64,000 nucleotides of DNA from Sphingobacteriales bacterium (GCA_004144175.1 SEFT01000007.1:124001-188000); one strand, 5' to 3'; positions 44,093 through 53,907 are shown, numbered from the stretch's first letter. The notes: generated by a model not told the origin, from the letters alone. Numbers and translations: made by a program.

Positions 44093-44743
44093 CTATCGCA
44101 GGTCCACCACTTCAACACCGGGATACTTCTTGGCATCGAAGGTGAATTGTGCGTCGGTAACGGCTGCGTTGGGGGTAAAGGCGCTAATGTCGTATTGATA
44201 TTTGTTGCCACTCTTTTCCCAGATGTTGCCGCCTGCTATGGTGCTGGTTGCTTTGTCCACCGCCAGCTCTACCTTGGTAAAAGGTTTGTTCTTGGCGATT
44301 GGCGTCAGTTCTATGATGTCGCAGTTCTTATTGTTTACTTTGCGTGTGCCTGCATATTTGTAGCTATATTCTTTATCATAAAAGTTGGTAAAGAACTTAG
44401 CGGGAGATATGCCCTGGTCGTTGGGGTTGAAGGTAGCTACCTGCACTTCGTTGGCGTCTTTCAGGTAGGTCCATACAGTCTTGTTGTCGTTGATGATCTC
44501 CTGCCCTGGTAAGGTTACACGGTATTTCTGTCCTTTCAGCACGATGGTGCCTTTCTTGGTGTCTTTCAGCTTGCCATTGGCAGCAGCCAGGTGCAGTGCA
44601 AAATCGGCCTTCAGCGATTTCAGCGCCGTCATTTTTTTGCTCACTGCATCCAGTATCGCTTTAGCCTTAGCATCGTTCTGCGCGTTTGCAATACCTGCAA
44701 AGTTGCAGATCAAAACAGCGCATAAAAGAAGGGTCTTTCTCAT
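44093..44743 (-). CDS. LolA-like outer membrane lipoprotein carrier
   Basis: A 216-residue periplasmic protein. Signal peptide ends near residue 21 (FAGIANAQ). The mature part follows the LolA half-barrel pattern: KAILDAVSKKMTALKSLKADFALHL, KGTIVLKGQKYRVTLPGQEIINDNKTVWTYL, then QGISPAKFFTNFYDKEYSYKY and PFTKVELAVDKATSTI. LolA moves lipoproteins from the inner to the outer membrane. It is upstream of nothing else on this strand and lies behind ftsK, which starts at 47524 and ends 70 nt away; a separate -7 element at 44793 suggests own transcription. Confidence 0.85.
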   Translation of the reverse strand: MRKTLLLCAVLICNFAGIANAQNDAKAKAILDAVSKKMTALKSLKADFALHLAAANGKLKDTKKGTIVLKGQKYRVTLPGQEIINDNKTVWTYLKDANEVQVATFNPNDQGISPAKFFTNFYDKEYSYKYAGTRKVNNKNCDIIELTPIAKNKPFTKVELAVDKATSTIAGGNIWEKSGNKYQYDISAFTPNAAVTDAQFTFDAKKYPGVEVVDLR

Positions 44744-44792
44744 TGTATGTTTCCGATAAAAATTTAAAAGTTTAGTTATCCCTTGGTTTAGA

Positions 44793-44800
44793 CAAAATTA
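44793..44800 (-). promoter_or_regulatory. -7 element for the LolA-like gene
   Basis: Minus-strand TAATTTTG matches TAnnTTTG, 49 nt before the start codon and 13 nt before the ftsK stop. Confidence 0.5.
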
Positions 44801-44812
44801 GAACGAAGAAGT

Positions 44813-47524
44813 TTAATACAGGGTGCTTAAAAACTGATCGAGCTCTGCCTCTGTCTTATACAGCACATCGCGCGGCTTGCTGCCCATGGCAGGGCCTACG
44901 ATACCTGCGGCCTCCAACTGGTCCATAATGCGGCCTGCACGGTTGTAGCCCAGGTTGTAGCGGCGTTGCAGCATAGATGTAGAGCCCGACTGCGTAGAGA
45001 CAACAGTACGCGCGCAGTCTTCAAAAAGTTTATCGCGATTGGTAAGGTCTACCGTCTTGTCTTTCTCTACATCATCGCCCTCATACTCCGGCAGTTCAAA
45101 TGCAGAAGGGTAGCCGCGCTGGTTGCCTATGAACTCGACTATATTCTCTACCTCCGGTGTATCGCAGAAGGCGCATTGCAAACGCAACAGCTCGCTGCCG
45201 TGCGATACCAGCATGTCACCGCGGCCTATCAGCTGCTCAGCACCACCTGCATCGAGGATGGTACGGGAATCGACCTTGGCCGATACCTTGAACGCAATAC
45301 GGGCAGGGAAGTTGGCCTTGATGGTACCTGTAATAACGTTTACCGAAGGGCGCTGCGTAGCGATGATAAGGTGTATGCCGATGGCACGCGCCAACTGCGC
45401 CAGACGCGCAATAGGCATCTCCACCTCTTTACCCGCAGTCATGATCAGGTCGGCAAACTCGTCGATCACCAGTACGATGAACGGCAGGAATTTATGTCCG
45501 CGTTCCGGATTCAACCTGCGCTTGATAAATTTTTCGTTGTACTCTTTGATGTTCCTTGCGCCTGCTTCTTTCAGCAGCTCGTAGCGGTTGTCCATCTCAA
45601 TACACAGCGCATTGAGGGTGTTGATCACCTTCTTGGTATCGGTAATGATGGCTTCTTCTTCATCTGGAAGCTTAGCCAGGAAGTGTTTTTCGATAACCCT
45701 GTAGATAGAAAGCTCCACTTTCTTAGGGTCTACCATTACAAACTTGAGCTGCGAAGGATGTTTCTTATACAGCAGCGATACCAGTATAGCGTTGATACCA
45801 ACAGACTTACCCTGGCCCGTAGCACCCGCTACCAGCAAGTGCGGCATGGTGGCCAGGTCCACTATGTAGTTCTCATTATCTATCTTCTTACCCAGTGCTA
45901 TGGGCAGGCTCATTTTTGAGTTTGCAAACTTCTCGCTGGCCAGTAATGCGCGCATCGATACGATCTGCTTATTGGCATTAGGCACCTCGATACCAATGGT
46001 GCCGCGGCCCGGTATAGGTGCTATTATACGGATGCCGAGCGCCGCCAGGTTAAGGGCGATATCATCTTCCAGATTGCGGATCTTGGAGATACGCACACCT
46101 TCAGCCGGTACTATCTCATACAGGGTAACGGTAGGGCCTACGGTAGCGCTGATACGCTGTATCTCAATACCGAAGCTGCGCAGTGTTTGGAGGATCTGGT
46201 TCTTGTTCTTTTCCAGTTCTTCTTTATCCAGCTGTATGGTCTCCTGCGAGCGGTCTTCGAGCAGATCGAGCGTAGGGAATTTGTAATTAGGTAGGTCCAG
46301 CTCGGGCGCATAAGGCTCGTTGTCTTCGATGCTTATATGCGCGCCATGCGCAATAACTGCTGCGGGCTCTTCTTCCTGCTTTACTACCTCGAAAGAAAGT
46401 TCCAAGTCGTCTGAAGCAGGCTGGGGTTCTGTTTTAGTTATGGGCAGGTCTCTGGTTGTTTCTTCTTCAATCTCTTCTTCAGCTACAGGTTCGTCTATTA
46501 CTGCTGCTTCCTGCACCGGCTCATCTTCCCTTATGTCTATATCGAACGGAATATCATCTTCTTTATCTTCTTCATCCATGTCATCGTCGCTCAGTACCGG
46601 CGTCATAAGCGGCGCCGCGTTGGCCATTACCTTAGGCGTTTCCTTTTCGGTAATGCTCAAAGGAGAAAGCACTTCGCCTGTTTCTTCATCTACTACTATC
46701 GGCTTGAGTGGCGCTGCACCTTTATTTTCCGATGGCTTCATTGCCTCCATTTCAGGCTCAGGGTCCGGGGTATAGGCTTGTTCGTATTGTTTTTCTGCTT
46801 CGTCTTCCTTGTCTGTGTCTTTAGTTGGTACAGGGGCAGGTGCCGTCGTGTTGGCGCCAGCTACTACAGGGGTGGGAGTGAGCGTTGCCACTACCAGTTT
46901 GGCTGTGTTTCTGGCACGGCGCAGTGCCGGGCTTATATCCAGCGCAAATACCGCAAACACCAGTACCGCGGCTACGGCTATCAGCGTAAGGCCTGTACCT
47001 GCATAGCCTATCAGGCCGTTGAGGTAGGCTATAGCCTCGTTGCCCAGCGCACCGCCATATGGGAATGCTGCATGAGGCATTGCATACGCCAAAAACGGCG
47101 CTACTATAAGTAGTATAACTGCTATCCAGCGCAGGTAGCGCATTACCGGCAGCCGGCGTACGCCATATATCAGGTTGAGCCCAATAGCCGCGAGGCCTAT
47201 GCTGATGGCCAGCGCTGCCAGGCCCACGCCCTGGTACACCATCATATGTGCTACAGCGGCCCCCATGCGGCCACCCCAGTTCTCTACAACCGTAGTTTCG
47301 TCGGAGAGGAAATGGAACAGTCTTCCATTGGATAAAAACTTATCCTGATCGGCCTGCCATGTAAAGCAATAGCTGATGACGGAAAAGCTGATGAAAATGC
47401 CGATAAGCAGAAATGCGATGCCAAACCCTAAGCGGAAACGGCGACGGCGGCTGATTCCGGATGGTGGCGCAGGTACTGTTTTGGGCGTATTGTTCTTAGT
47501 AGTTTGTTTCTTCGGAGCGGCCAT
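44813..47524 (-). CDS. ftsK: DNA translocase FtsK
   Basis: A 903-residue septal DNA pump that clears the chromosome at division. Start ATG 47522-47524 (MAAPKKQ) is preferred; a TTG six codons upstream overlaps the promoter. About five membrane helices lie in residues 25-205. A strongly acidic linker runs to about 430. The alpha/beta motor follows with Walker A GATGQGKS near 565-575, Walker B-type FIVLVIDEFADLI, and ATQRPSVNVITGTIKANFPARIAFKV. The gamma winged-helix domain ends the protein (SMLQRRYNLGYNRAGRIMDQLEAAGIVGP), so the full translocase is present. Confidence 0.96.
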   Translation of the reverse strand: MAAPKKQTTKNNTPKTVPAPPSGISRRRRFRLGFGIAFLLIGIFISFSVISYCFTWQADQDKFLSNGRLFHFLSDETTVVENWGGRMGAAVAHMMVYQGVGLAALAISIGLAAIGLNLIYGVRRLPVMRYLRWIAVILLIVAPFLAYAMPHAAFPYGGALGNEAIAYLNGLIGYAGTGLTLIAVAAVLVFAVFALDISPALRRARNTAKLVVATLTPTPVVAGANTTAPAPVPTKDTDKEDEAEKQYEQAYTPDPEPEMEAMKPSENKGAAPLKPIVVDEETGEVLSPLSITEKETPKVMANAAPLMTPVLSDDDMDEEDKEDDIPFDIDIREDEPVQEAAVIDEPVAEEEIEEETTRDLPITKTEPQPASDDLELSFEVVKQEEEPAAVIAHGAHISIEDNEPYAPELDLPNYKFPTLDLLEDRSQETIQLDKEELEKNKNQILQTLRSFGIEIQRISATVGPTVTLYEIVPAEGVRISKIRNLEDDIALNLAALGIRIIAPIPGRGTIGIEVPNANKQIVSMRALLASEKFANSKMSLPIALGKKIDNENYIVDLATMPHLLVAGATGQGKSVGINAILVSLLYKKHPSQLKFVMVDPKKVELSIYRVIEKHFLAKLPDEEEAIITDTKKVINTLNALCIEMDNRYELLKEAGARNIKEYNEKFIKRRLNPERGHKFLPFIVLVIDEFADLIMTAGKEVEMPIARLAQLARAIGIHLIIATQRPSVNVITGTIKANFPARIAFKVSAKVDSRTILDAGGAEQLIGRGDMLVSHGSELLRLQCAFCDTPEVENIVEFIGNQRGYPSAFELPEYEGDDVEKDKTVDLTNRDKLFEDCARTVVSTQSGSTSMLQRRYNLGYNRAGRIMDQLEAAGIVGPAMGSKPRDVLYKTEAELDQFLSTLY

Positions 47525-47539
47525 TGATGTCAGAAGTGG

Positions 47540-47547
47540 CAAAGTTA
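47540..47547 (-). promoter_or_regulatory. -7 element for ftsK
   Basis: Minus-strand TAACTTTG matches TAnnTTTG, 15 nt before ATG 47524. A second match, TACTTTTG, lies at 47664-47671 and might be an additional promoter. Confidence 0.55.
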
Positions 47548-48081
47548 CAATTTGCAGTATGTTCTCTCAAGATGTTTTTTAATAGTATATCTGACAATTT
47601 CAGGTCTGCATTTTATGGTTGTTTTATCCCTCGGTTAATTAAAAAGTATCAAAGCAGATGCCACAAAAGTAGCCTAAACTATATAAATGTGAAATATTTG
47701 TGAAAACGGATATCTGAACTAAAAATGTGTCTTAGCAGGCAAACCTTTTCGCCAACCTCACCGTCTTTTTAATTACAAAGCAAAAAAACAGCAGCGGAAG
47801 ATAGTGGGCCTTGGAGTACGGTAAAAAAGACAATTGTAAGACGATAGACGATTCAAATTTTAAAGACGGGGCATTGCATCTTTAAAATATTTACGTATTT
47901 TCAACCGTTGGGAATGACTTAAAATGTTGATACCGGAGGGTTTGTATCGGCTTTTGGGGAGCTCCTGCAGAGGTGATCGTGAAGAAGGGTTTTTTAGTGA
48001 AAGTGCTTATCCGCCTGCGTTTTAAACAATTGTAAACAAGCAAGAAAAATATAGAATAACACCCTTTAAGGTAAGTATATC
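47548..48081. other. 534-nt non-coding region between ftsK and porP-like gene
   Basis: AT-rich divergent region. Near ftsK it holds possible promoters on the minus strand (47664-47671). I see no ORF with a plausible product, no tRNA and no strong hairpin in the rest. The final 130 nt should contain the promoter and leader of the PorP/SprF-like gene, but no exact TAnnTTTG was found there. Confidence 0.55.
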
Positions 48082-49128
48082 ATGATCAGGAAAAATACAA
48101 TTGGCCGCGCAAGTCTTATAGCAGCATTTGCGTTTTGCGTGCAAACATCATTTGCACAAGATGTACACTTTACACAGTTCAATGCAGCTCCGTTAACGAT
48201 CAACCCGGCCTTTACCGGCAACTTTAGCGGACAATGGCGCGCTTCAGGTATTTACAGAGATCAGTGGCGTGGTGTAGGTGGCTTCCAGACATATGCTATG
48301 TCTTTTGATGCACCTATCGTAAATGACCTTTCGCATGACGATTATCTGGCTGCGGGTGTACAGCTGTATAACGACCGTGCAGGTGATGCCAATCTTTCTA
48401 ACATCTCGGCATTGGCTTCTATCGCTTACCACAAATTCCTCGGTGGTGGCAGCGAAGATCCTAACAAAGCCCTTTCTGTAGGCTTCCAGGGTGGTTATAC
48501 GCAAAAGAGCATCGACCTTACCAAGCTATACTTCCAGGACGAATTCAATAACCAGGATTTTCAGCAAGGTACTTCGGGCGAATATCCGAACCTGAACAAT
48601 AAAGTAAACTATTTTACTGTGAATGCCGGCATTAGCTGGGCACATAGTGTAGGTAGCCGTTTCAGCTATGTGCTGGGTGTGGGTGCTAATAACCTGAACC
48701 AACCACAGGAGTCTTTCAAGAGAAAGCGAAACGCTGATGCTGGCCTGGGTATGCGCTACACAGGACAAGTAGGCGCTAAAGCTTTCCTGAGCGACAGGTT
48801 CAGCCTTCGCCCTGCAGTGTTGTACCAACAACAAGCTTCTGCTACCGAGATCGTGGCAGGTAATGAATTTCATTATATCCTCGGTAACCCTGAGTACAGC
48901 TCTTTCACCTCTGCGGTGTTCGTAGGTGGCTGGGTTCGTCCGGGCGATGCTTTTATGGCAACTGCCGGTCTTGAGTTCAAAGGTTTCCGTATTGGCTTCA
49001 GCTACGACCGTGTATCTTCTGACCTGAAGAACGCAACAAGCGGTGGTTTTGAAATAGCGCTGACCTACCTTGCACCGGATCCGCTTGACTTTGCACGTCG
49101 CCTGGTTTATCCTTGCTCTCGTTTCTAA
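48082..49128 (+). CDS. PorP/SprF family T9SS outer membrane protein
   Basis: A 348-residue outer membrane beta-barrel protein. Signal peptide ends near residue 25 (VQTSFAQD). The mature start QDVHFTQFNAAPLTINPAFTGNFSGQWRASGIYRDQW is the hallmark of the PorP/SprF family. Repeated aromatic-glycine strands follow. PorP is part of the type IX secretion attachment complex, and paralogues partner individual surface proteins. It is directly followed by a PorE-like gene, an arrangement seen widely in the phylum. A terminator separates the two, so they have at least partly independent transcription. Confidence 0.88.
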   Translation: MIRKNTIGRASLIAAFAFCVQTSFAQDVHFTQFNAAPLTINPAFTGNFSGQWRASGIYRDQWRGVGGFQTYAMSFDAPIVNDLSHDDYLAAGVQLYNDRAGDANLSNISALASIAYHKFLGGGSEDPNKALSVGFQGGYTQKSIDLTKLYFQDEFNNQDFQQGTSGEYPNLNNKVNYFTVNAGISWAHSVGSRFSYVLGVGANNLNQPQESFKRKRNADAGLGMRYTGQVGAKAFLSDRFSLRPAVLYQQQASATEIVAGNEFHYILGNPEYSSFTSAVFVGGWVRPGDAFMATAGLEFKGFRIGFSYDRVSSDLKNATSGGFEIALTYLAPDPLDFARRLVYPCSRF

Positions 49129-49146
49129 TTAAGATAAAAAAAATTT

Positions 49147-49189
49147 AAAGAAAGGGCTAAAATATTTTTTCTAGCCCTTTCTTTTTTTT
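49147..49189 (+). terminator. Terminator after the porP-like gene
   Basis: A 13-bp stem (aaagaaagggcta / tagccctttcttt) with a 12-nt AT-rich loop, followed by eight T residues. It lies 18 nt past the porP-like stop and 44 nt before the next gene's start. Confidence 0.88.
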
Positions 49190-49232
49190 AAAGCTATTTA
49201 TATATTTATACCCATTAACAACGCTCACGCAC

Positions 49233-51419
49233 ATGAGAAAAAATTGGCTGCTCTTTGTTCTGGCTACTATTCTTATTTCGCTACAACTGGATGCTACTGC
49301 ACAACAGCAGCGCCAGGACAAGTACAGGAATAAAGCAAATGACCCGATAGCAAAGCTCCCGTACTACAAGAAGCTACGTTACGCTGATGATGTGTACCGT
49401 AAAGGTGACTATTTCACAGCTATTGTATATTATCAGCAACTGAAACAGGAACAGGATCGTAATCCGTACCTGATGTATCAGCTTGCCACATGTTACTACA
49501 TGACGCGTGACTACGTGCCTGCTGCAAACCACTATGCAGAAGCATACGCTACCGCACCAAGGCTATATCCTGAAGCTGTGTACTTTCAAGCTATTATGCT
49601 GAAGATGCAGGGCCGTTACGATGATGCTATCGTAGCGTTCAATAAATTCATCGAGGACAACCCGAAGACTTATAAGAAGATGAAGCTTCGTGCTAAACTT
49701 CATATCAAGGGTGCCAACATGGCGATGAACTCGATGAAAAATCCGGAGTCTGTTACTGTGTTAAATGCCGGTCCTAACGTAAACAGTGCTTATACAGAAG
49801 CAGCGCCTTATCCGCTTGGAGACTCTGCGCTTCTGTTCTCTACTATGCGTCAGAACACTCCGGGCGACATCAGCAAAATGAACCGCGACGAGTATATGTC
49901 ACGTATGATGGTTTCTGCAAAACAGAAATACACAGACAAGGCTGACTCTTTCCAGTGGGCGCTGAAATTTGACGATGGTAATTTCAACTCTGACAGAGTT
50001 CACGTAAGCAATGGCGTGTTCAGCCCGGGTGGAGATCGTTTCTACTTCACTAAGTGCTCTGAAGAGGATTCGATGAAAGTAGTATGCCGCATCTTTGTTT
50101 CTAAATTCGAAAAATCTAAATGGGGTGAGCCTCAGCTGGTGCCGGAAGGTGTGAACGAAGAAGGTTCTAATACACAACCTTTCGTAGCCAAGGTTGGTAA
50201 GAAAGAAGTACTTTTTTTCTCATCTAACCGTAAGCTGCAAAGCCGTGGCGGATACGATATCTGGTATTCTGTGATCGATCCTAAGAACCTGACATACCGT
50301 CGTCCTCAGAACGTAGGTAAGCAGATCAATACCGAAGGAAACGAAATGACTCCTTTCTACGACGATAAAGATGGCAAACTGTACTTCTCTTCTGATGGCT
50401 GGGAAACATTTGGTGGTATGGATATCTTCTCGGCAGTAGGTGGCCCGTCTCGTTATACCAACCTGACCAACCTGGGTTATCCGATCAACAGCCCTGCGGA
50501 CGAAATGTATTTCATCAAAGACCGCGTAGGTAAAGGCGATGCTTACATCGTATCAAACCGTATCGGTTCGATAGCGCTGAAGAACCCAACATGTTGCGAT
50601 GACATCTGGCGTGTACAGTACGAGCCGGTACTGAAAGTAATAGGTAAAGTTGTAAACAGAAGGACCAATGAGCTGATGAGCGAAGTTGTGGTGAAGATGA
50701 CAGACCAGACAGGCGATGCCAGAACATTCGATTCAAAAGACGGTAACTTTGGTTTCAATATGATGCGCGGTAAGGCTTATGTATTTACCGGAGACAAGCA
50801 AGGTTTTGCCTCTACACGTGCTACTATCAGCACTATGGATGTAAGACGCGAAGACCCGAATGATGAAGCATCGATCACGATCTATATGGATGAGATCACA
50901 AACGAATACCGTTTCCGCGTAAGCAACGTATTCTACGATTTCGATAAAGCAACACTGCGTCCTGAGTCAGTAGCCTCTCTGGATTCTCTGGTAGCTTTCA
51001 TGAAAGACAATAACTCTCTGAGCGTTGAGATCTATTCTTTTGCTGATGCTAAAGGTTCTGATAAATACAACAGATCACTGTCAGAAAAACGTGCTGAGTC
51101 AGTAATGGCTTACCTGGAAAATGCAGGCATCGAAAGAAGCCGCATGATCACAAAAGGTTTCGGTGAATCAATGCCGGTAGCTGCTAACGACAGGAATGGT
51201 AAAGACAATCCCGTAGGCCGCCAGCTGAACCGTCGTACTGAGTTCCGTATCGTAACAGATGTGCCTACACGCCGTGTACTGTACAACAGCGCTAAGCCAG
51301 GCTCGATGGACGATCAGGCTAAGAACCTGATGATCGATGAAAACTCAAATGCGGACAGTGAAAGCGATCCTGAATCAGATGCTATATCAAATCCGGGTAG
51401 CAGAGTGAATCCACAATAA
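49233..51419 (+). CDS. PorE-like OmpA-family protein (TPR, PD40, CRD, OmpA)
   Basis: A 728-residue periplasmic/outer membrane protein. Signal peptide ends around residue 24. TPR-like repeats occupy about 40-150 (YRKGDYFTAIVYYQQLKQ). PD40-type propeller blades follow at 180-440 (GGYDIWYSVID, GGMDIFSA). A carboxypeptidase regulatory-like domain lies at about 465-545. The OmpA peptidoglycan-binding domain is at 570-690, with YDFDKATLRPES and NRRTEFRIV. This order equals PorE of T9SS, which anchors the complex to peptidoglycan. The C-terminus is an acidic Ser/Asp/Asn tail (NSNADSESDPESDAISNPGS). Confidence 0.88.
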   Translation: MRKNWLLFVLATILISLQLDATAQQQRQDKYRNKANDPIAKLPYYKKLRYADDVYRKGDYFTAIVYYQQLKQEQDRNPYLMYQLATCYYMTRDYVPAANHYAEAYATAPRLYPEAVYFQAIMLKMQGRYDDAIVAFNKFIEDNPKTYKKMKLRAKLHIKGANMAMNSMKNPESVTVLNAGPNVNSAYTEAAPYPLGDSALLFSTMRQNTPGDISKMNRDEYMSRMMVSAKQKYTDKADSFQWALKFDDGNFNSDRVHVSNGVFSPGGDRFYFTKCSEEDSMKVVCRIFVSKFEKSKWGEPQLVPEGVNEEGSNTQPFVAKVGKKEVLFFSSNRKLQSRGGYDIWYSVIDPKNLTYRRPQNVGKQINTEGNEMTPFYDDKDGKLYFSSDGWETFGGMDIFSAVGGPSRYTNLTNLGYPINSPADEMYFIKDRVGKGDAYIVSNRIGSIALKNPTCCDDIWRVQYEPVLKVIGKVVNRRTNELMSEVVVKMTDQTGDARTFDSKDGNFGFNMMRGKAYVFTGDKQGFASTRATISTMDVRREDPNDEASITIYMDEITNEYRFRVSNVFYDFDKATLRPESVASLDSLVAFMKDNNSLSVEIYSFADAKGSDKYNRSLSEKRAESVMAYLENAGIERSRMITKGFGESMPVAANDRNGKDNPVGRQLNRRTEFRIVTDVPTRRVLYNSAKPGSMDDQAKNLMIDENSNADSESDPESDAISNPGSRVNPQ

Positions 51420-51442
51420 GAGATCATAACAGACAATTATAG

Positions 51443-51467
51443 AAAGACCGCACAGTGTGCGGTCTTT
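51443..51467 (+). terminator. Terminator after the PorE-like gene
   Basis: A perfect 11-bp stem (aaagaccgcac / gtgcggtcttt) with a 3-nt loop, followed by tcgttttt. It is 23 nt past the stop codon and 24 nt before prmA. Confidence 0.9.
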
Positions 51468-51491
51468 TCGTTTTTAAGTAGAAGCAACAGT

Positions 51492-52310
51492 ATGGAATAC
51501 AGGCAGGTAACATTTAGCCCCACAGACGAGTCTCTTAATGCAATTTTGATAGCAGAGCTGGCAGAAGAGTCGTTTGAGGGGTTTGAAGAGCAGGAAAGCG
51601 CATTGATCGCGTTTATAGACGAGGGACAGTATAAGGAAGATGTGGTAGCAGCAATAGCTTTGCAGCATGAGTTGCAATATGAAGTGAAGAACATACCCCA
51701 GCAAAACTGGAATGCCGAATGGGAAGCGAATTTTCAGCCCGTCGTGGTTCAGGATTTCTGCACTATCCGGGCCGATTTTCATCAGCTGGATATCCGTACA
51801 CCATATGAGATCATCATCACGCCGAAGATGTCATTTGGTACGGGGCATCACTCCACCACGCAGCTGATGATACAAATGATGAAAGACCTGCCACTGGATG
51901 GCGCGAAAGTGCTCGACTTCGGTACGGGCACTGGTATACTGGCCATACTGGCCGAAAAGCTGGGTGCAGCTGAAGTGACAGCCATAGACAACGATGAATG
52001 GTCCTATACCAACACCGAGGAAAACATTGAACGTAATAATGCATCAACAATACAGGTGCAGCTAGGCTCACTGGAGATTGTAGCAGGGCAGCAGTATGAC
52101 ATCATCCTAGCTAACATCAACCGACATATACTGCTTGCCTATATGCAGCAGCTACAGCAGGCGGTAAGCGCAGGTGGCAAGGTACTTATGAGTGGACTAC
52201 TGACGGAAGACCGCGAAATAATAGTGCAGGCAGCTGGTGATGCAGGTTTGAAGCTGGAAAGTGAGGATATGCTGAACAACTGGATCACGCTACTGTTTTT
52301 AAAGCTTTGA
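51492..52310 (+). CDS. prmA: Ribosomal protein L11 methyltransferase
   Basis: A 272-residue SAM-dependent enzyme that trimethylates ribosomal protein L11. An N-terminal substrate-recognition domain (residues 1-95) includes QQNWNAEWEANFQPVVV. The family signature FGTGHHSTTQLM lies near 115. VLDFGTGTGILAILAEKLGA is the SAM loop, and IILANINRHILL the catalytic NxN region. Length is normal. It is the first of a plus-strand run of single genes after a terminator. Confidence 0.95.
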   Translation: MEYRQVTFSPTDESLNAILIAELAEESFEGFEEQESALIAFIDEGQYKEDVVAAIALQHELQYEVKNIPQQNWNAEWEANFQPVVVQDFCTIRADFHQLDIRTPYEIIITPKMSFGTGHHSTTQLMIQMMKDLPLDGAKVLDFGTGTGILAILAEKLGAAEVTAIDNDEWSYTNTEENIERNNASTIQVQLGSLEIVAGQQYDIILANINRHILLAYMQQLQQAVSAGGKVLMSGLLTEDREIIVQAAGDAGLKLESEDMLNNWITLLFLKL

Positions 52311-52370
52311 GTGTTATAGTATTATGTTATATTAGCATAGAGTTTATTAGGTTATACGGTCGCGAAGGGT

Positions 52371-52378
52371 TATTTTTG
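52371..52378 (+). promoter_or_regulatory. -7 element for plsY
   Basis: TATTTTTG matches TAnnTTTG, 28 nt before ATG 52407. Confidence 0.5.
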
Positions 52379-52406
52379 TCCACTTTCATTAGCAGTTTAT
52401 TATATA

Positions 52407-53048
52407 ATGGGTATTGCAATATTAATTATTCTGGCTTACTTGATCGGTTCCATACCTACTGCCGTATGGGTAAGCAAAAAGGTATATGGTATTGATATCC
52501 GTGAACACGGAAGCGGTAATGCAGGTGCCACCAATACCTTTCGCATACTGGGCAGCAAGGCCGGATCGGCCGTGATGGTAGTAGATATGCTGAAGGGTTT
52601 TCTCGCAGTAAAGCTCTCCATACTTTCGGCCTATGCCTGGACGAGCGAACCGTTTGTGAACCTGCAGGTTGGCTTAGGACTGGCAGCGGTGGTGGGGCAC
52701 ATCTTCCCCATATGGGCCGACTTCCGCGGAGGTAAAGGTATTGCTACACTGTTCGGTATGATACTCGGCATACAGCCGCTGGTGGCAGTTAGCCTGGTGG
52801 GCGTATTCCTGCTTATGCTGTTTCTTACCCGCTATGTATCGCTTAGCTCCATCAGTGCCAGTATAGCATTCCCGTTGTTGATCCTGTTTATCTTCCGCGA
52901 GCCCGAGCTGAGCTATCAGCTTTTTGCCATAGCTACGGCATGCCTCGTTGTGCTTACACATCACAAGAATATCAACCGTTTAGTGAACGGTAACGAAAGC
53001 AAAGTGCCTCTTTTCCGCAAGCGCAAACAGCGCAGCAGCGAGGACTAA
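52407..53048 (+). CDS. plsY: Acyl-phosphate:glycerol-3-phosphate acyltransferase
   Basis: A 213-residue membrane enzyme that makes 1-acyl-glycerol-3-phosphate, the first step of phospholipid synthesis. The three family motifs are visible: GSGNAGATNTFRILG near residue 37, WADFRGGKGIATLFG near 108, and VVLTHHKNINRLVNGNE near 190. Five hydrophobic segments fit the known topology. An extra basic tail (FRKRKQRSSED) ends the protein. Length is typical. Confidence 0.95.
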   Translation: MGIAILIILAYLIGSIPTAVWVSKKVYGIDIREHGSGNAGATNTFRILGSKAGSAVMVVDMLKGFLAVKLSILSAYAWTSEPFVNLQVGLGLAAVVGHIFPIWADFRGGKGIATLFGMILGIQPLVAVSLVGVFLLMLFLTRYVSLSSISASIAFPLLILFIFREPELSYQLFAIATACLVVLTHHKNINRLVNGNESKVPLFRKRKQRSSED

Positions 53049-53101
53049 TTGCAGATGTTGGTACAAAACTTGTCTTCCTGATTTGTAAAAACGACTACAA
53101 A

Positions 53102-53905
53102 ATGAAGAAAGTATTGTATGCACTCTCCTTTTTTGTTGCATCCTACACATTATACTCCTGCTACAGCAATCCTGTAACAGGCCGCCGCACCATCAATCTT
53201 GTTGACGAAACATCGATGAGGCAGATGGCTTCTACCGAGTACCGGAGTTTCCTGTCTACGAACAGGCCCGTGTCGGGCACACGCGATGCCGAAATGGTAC
53301 AACGCGTGGGCAGCCGCATAGCTAATGCGGTAAATGCCTACCTGGCCAGCAAAGGACAGAGCAGCCTCGTAAGCGGCTATCAGTGGGAATTCAACCTCGT
53401 GAATAGCAACCAGGCCAATGCATGGTGTATGCCGGGCGGTAAGGTGGCTGTATACACGGGCATCATGCCAATAGCGCAGAACGAGGCGGGCGTAGCCGTG
53501 ATAATGGGCCACGAGATAGCCCACGCCATAGCACAGCACAGCAACGAGCGTATGAGCCAGCAAATGGCAGCGCAAGGCATAGGCGAGGCGCTAAACGTAG
53601 CTATGTCTACCAAATCGTCAGCTACACAGCAGGTATTTGGTAGCCTCTTCGGTGTAGGTGCACAGGTAAAGCTGTTGCAATATGGCCGCAACCAGGAGAG
53701 TGAAGCTGACCAAATGGGTCTTATCTTTATGGCGATGGCCGGGTATAATCCTAACGAGGCGATCAACTTTTGGCAGCGTATGTCGGCACAGGCAAGTGGC
53801 AGCAAACCGCCCGAGTTCCTGAGCACGCACCCGAGCGATGCACGCCGCATAAGCCAGATAAAAGGTTGGATACCGTCGGCTATGCAGCATTACAAACCAC
53901 AATAG
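53102..53905 (+). CDS. M48 family metalloprotease, lipoprotein
   Basis: A 267-residue protein. The N-terminus is a lipoprotein signal with Cys20 (SYTLYSC). The zinc motif HEIAH at 137-141 is inside VIMGHEIAHAIAQHSNER, and the third ligand Glu in NQESEADQMG is near residue 200. STHPSDARRISQIKGWIP is the typical C-terminal block. It is like LoiP/YcaL and Oma1-type proteases that degrade misfolded outer membrane proteins. The next gene begins 2 nt after its stop, which suggests coupling. Confidence 0.93.
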   Translation: MKKVLYALSFFVASYTLYSCYSNPVTGRRTINLVDETSMRQMASTEYRSFLSTNRPVSGTRDAEMVQRVGSRIANAVNAYLASKGQSSLVSGYQWEFNLVNSNQANAWCMPGGKVAVYTGIMPIAQNEAGVAVIMGHEIAHAIAQHSNERMSQQMAAQGIGEALNVAMSTKSSATQQVFGSLFGVGAQVKLLQYGRNQESEADQMGLIFMAMAGYNPNEAINFWQRMSAQASGSKPPEFLSTHPSDARRISQIKGWIPSAMQHYKPQ

Positions 53906-53907
53906 TA

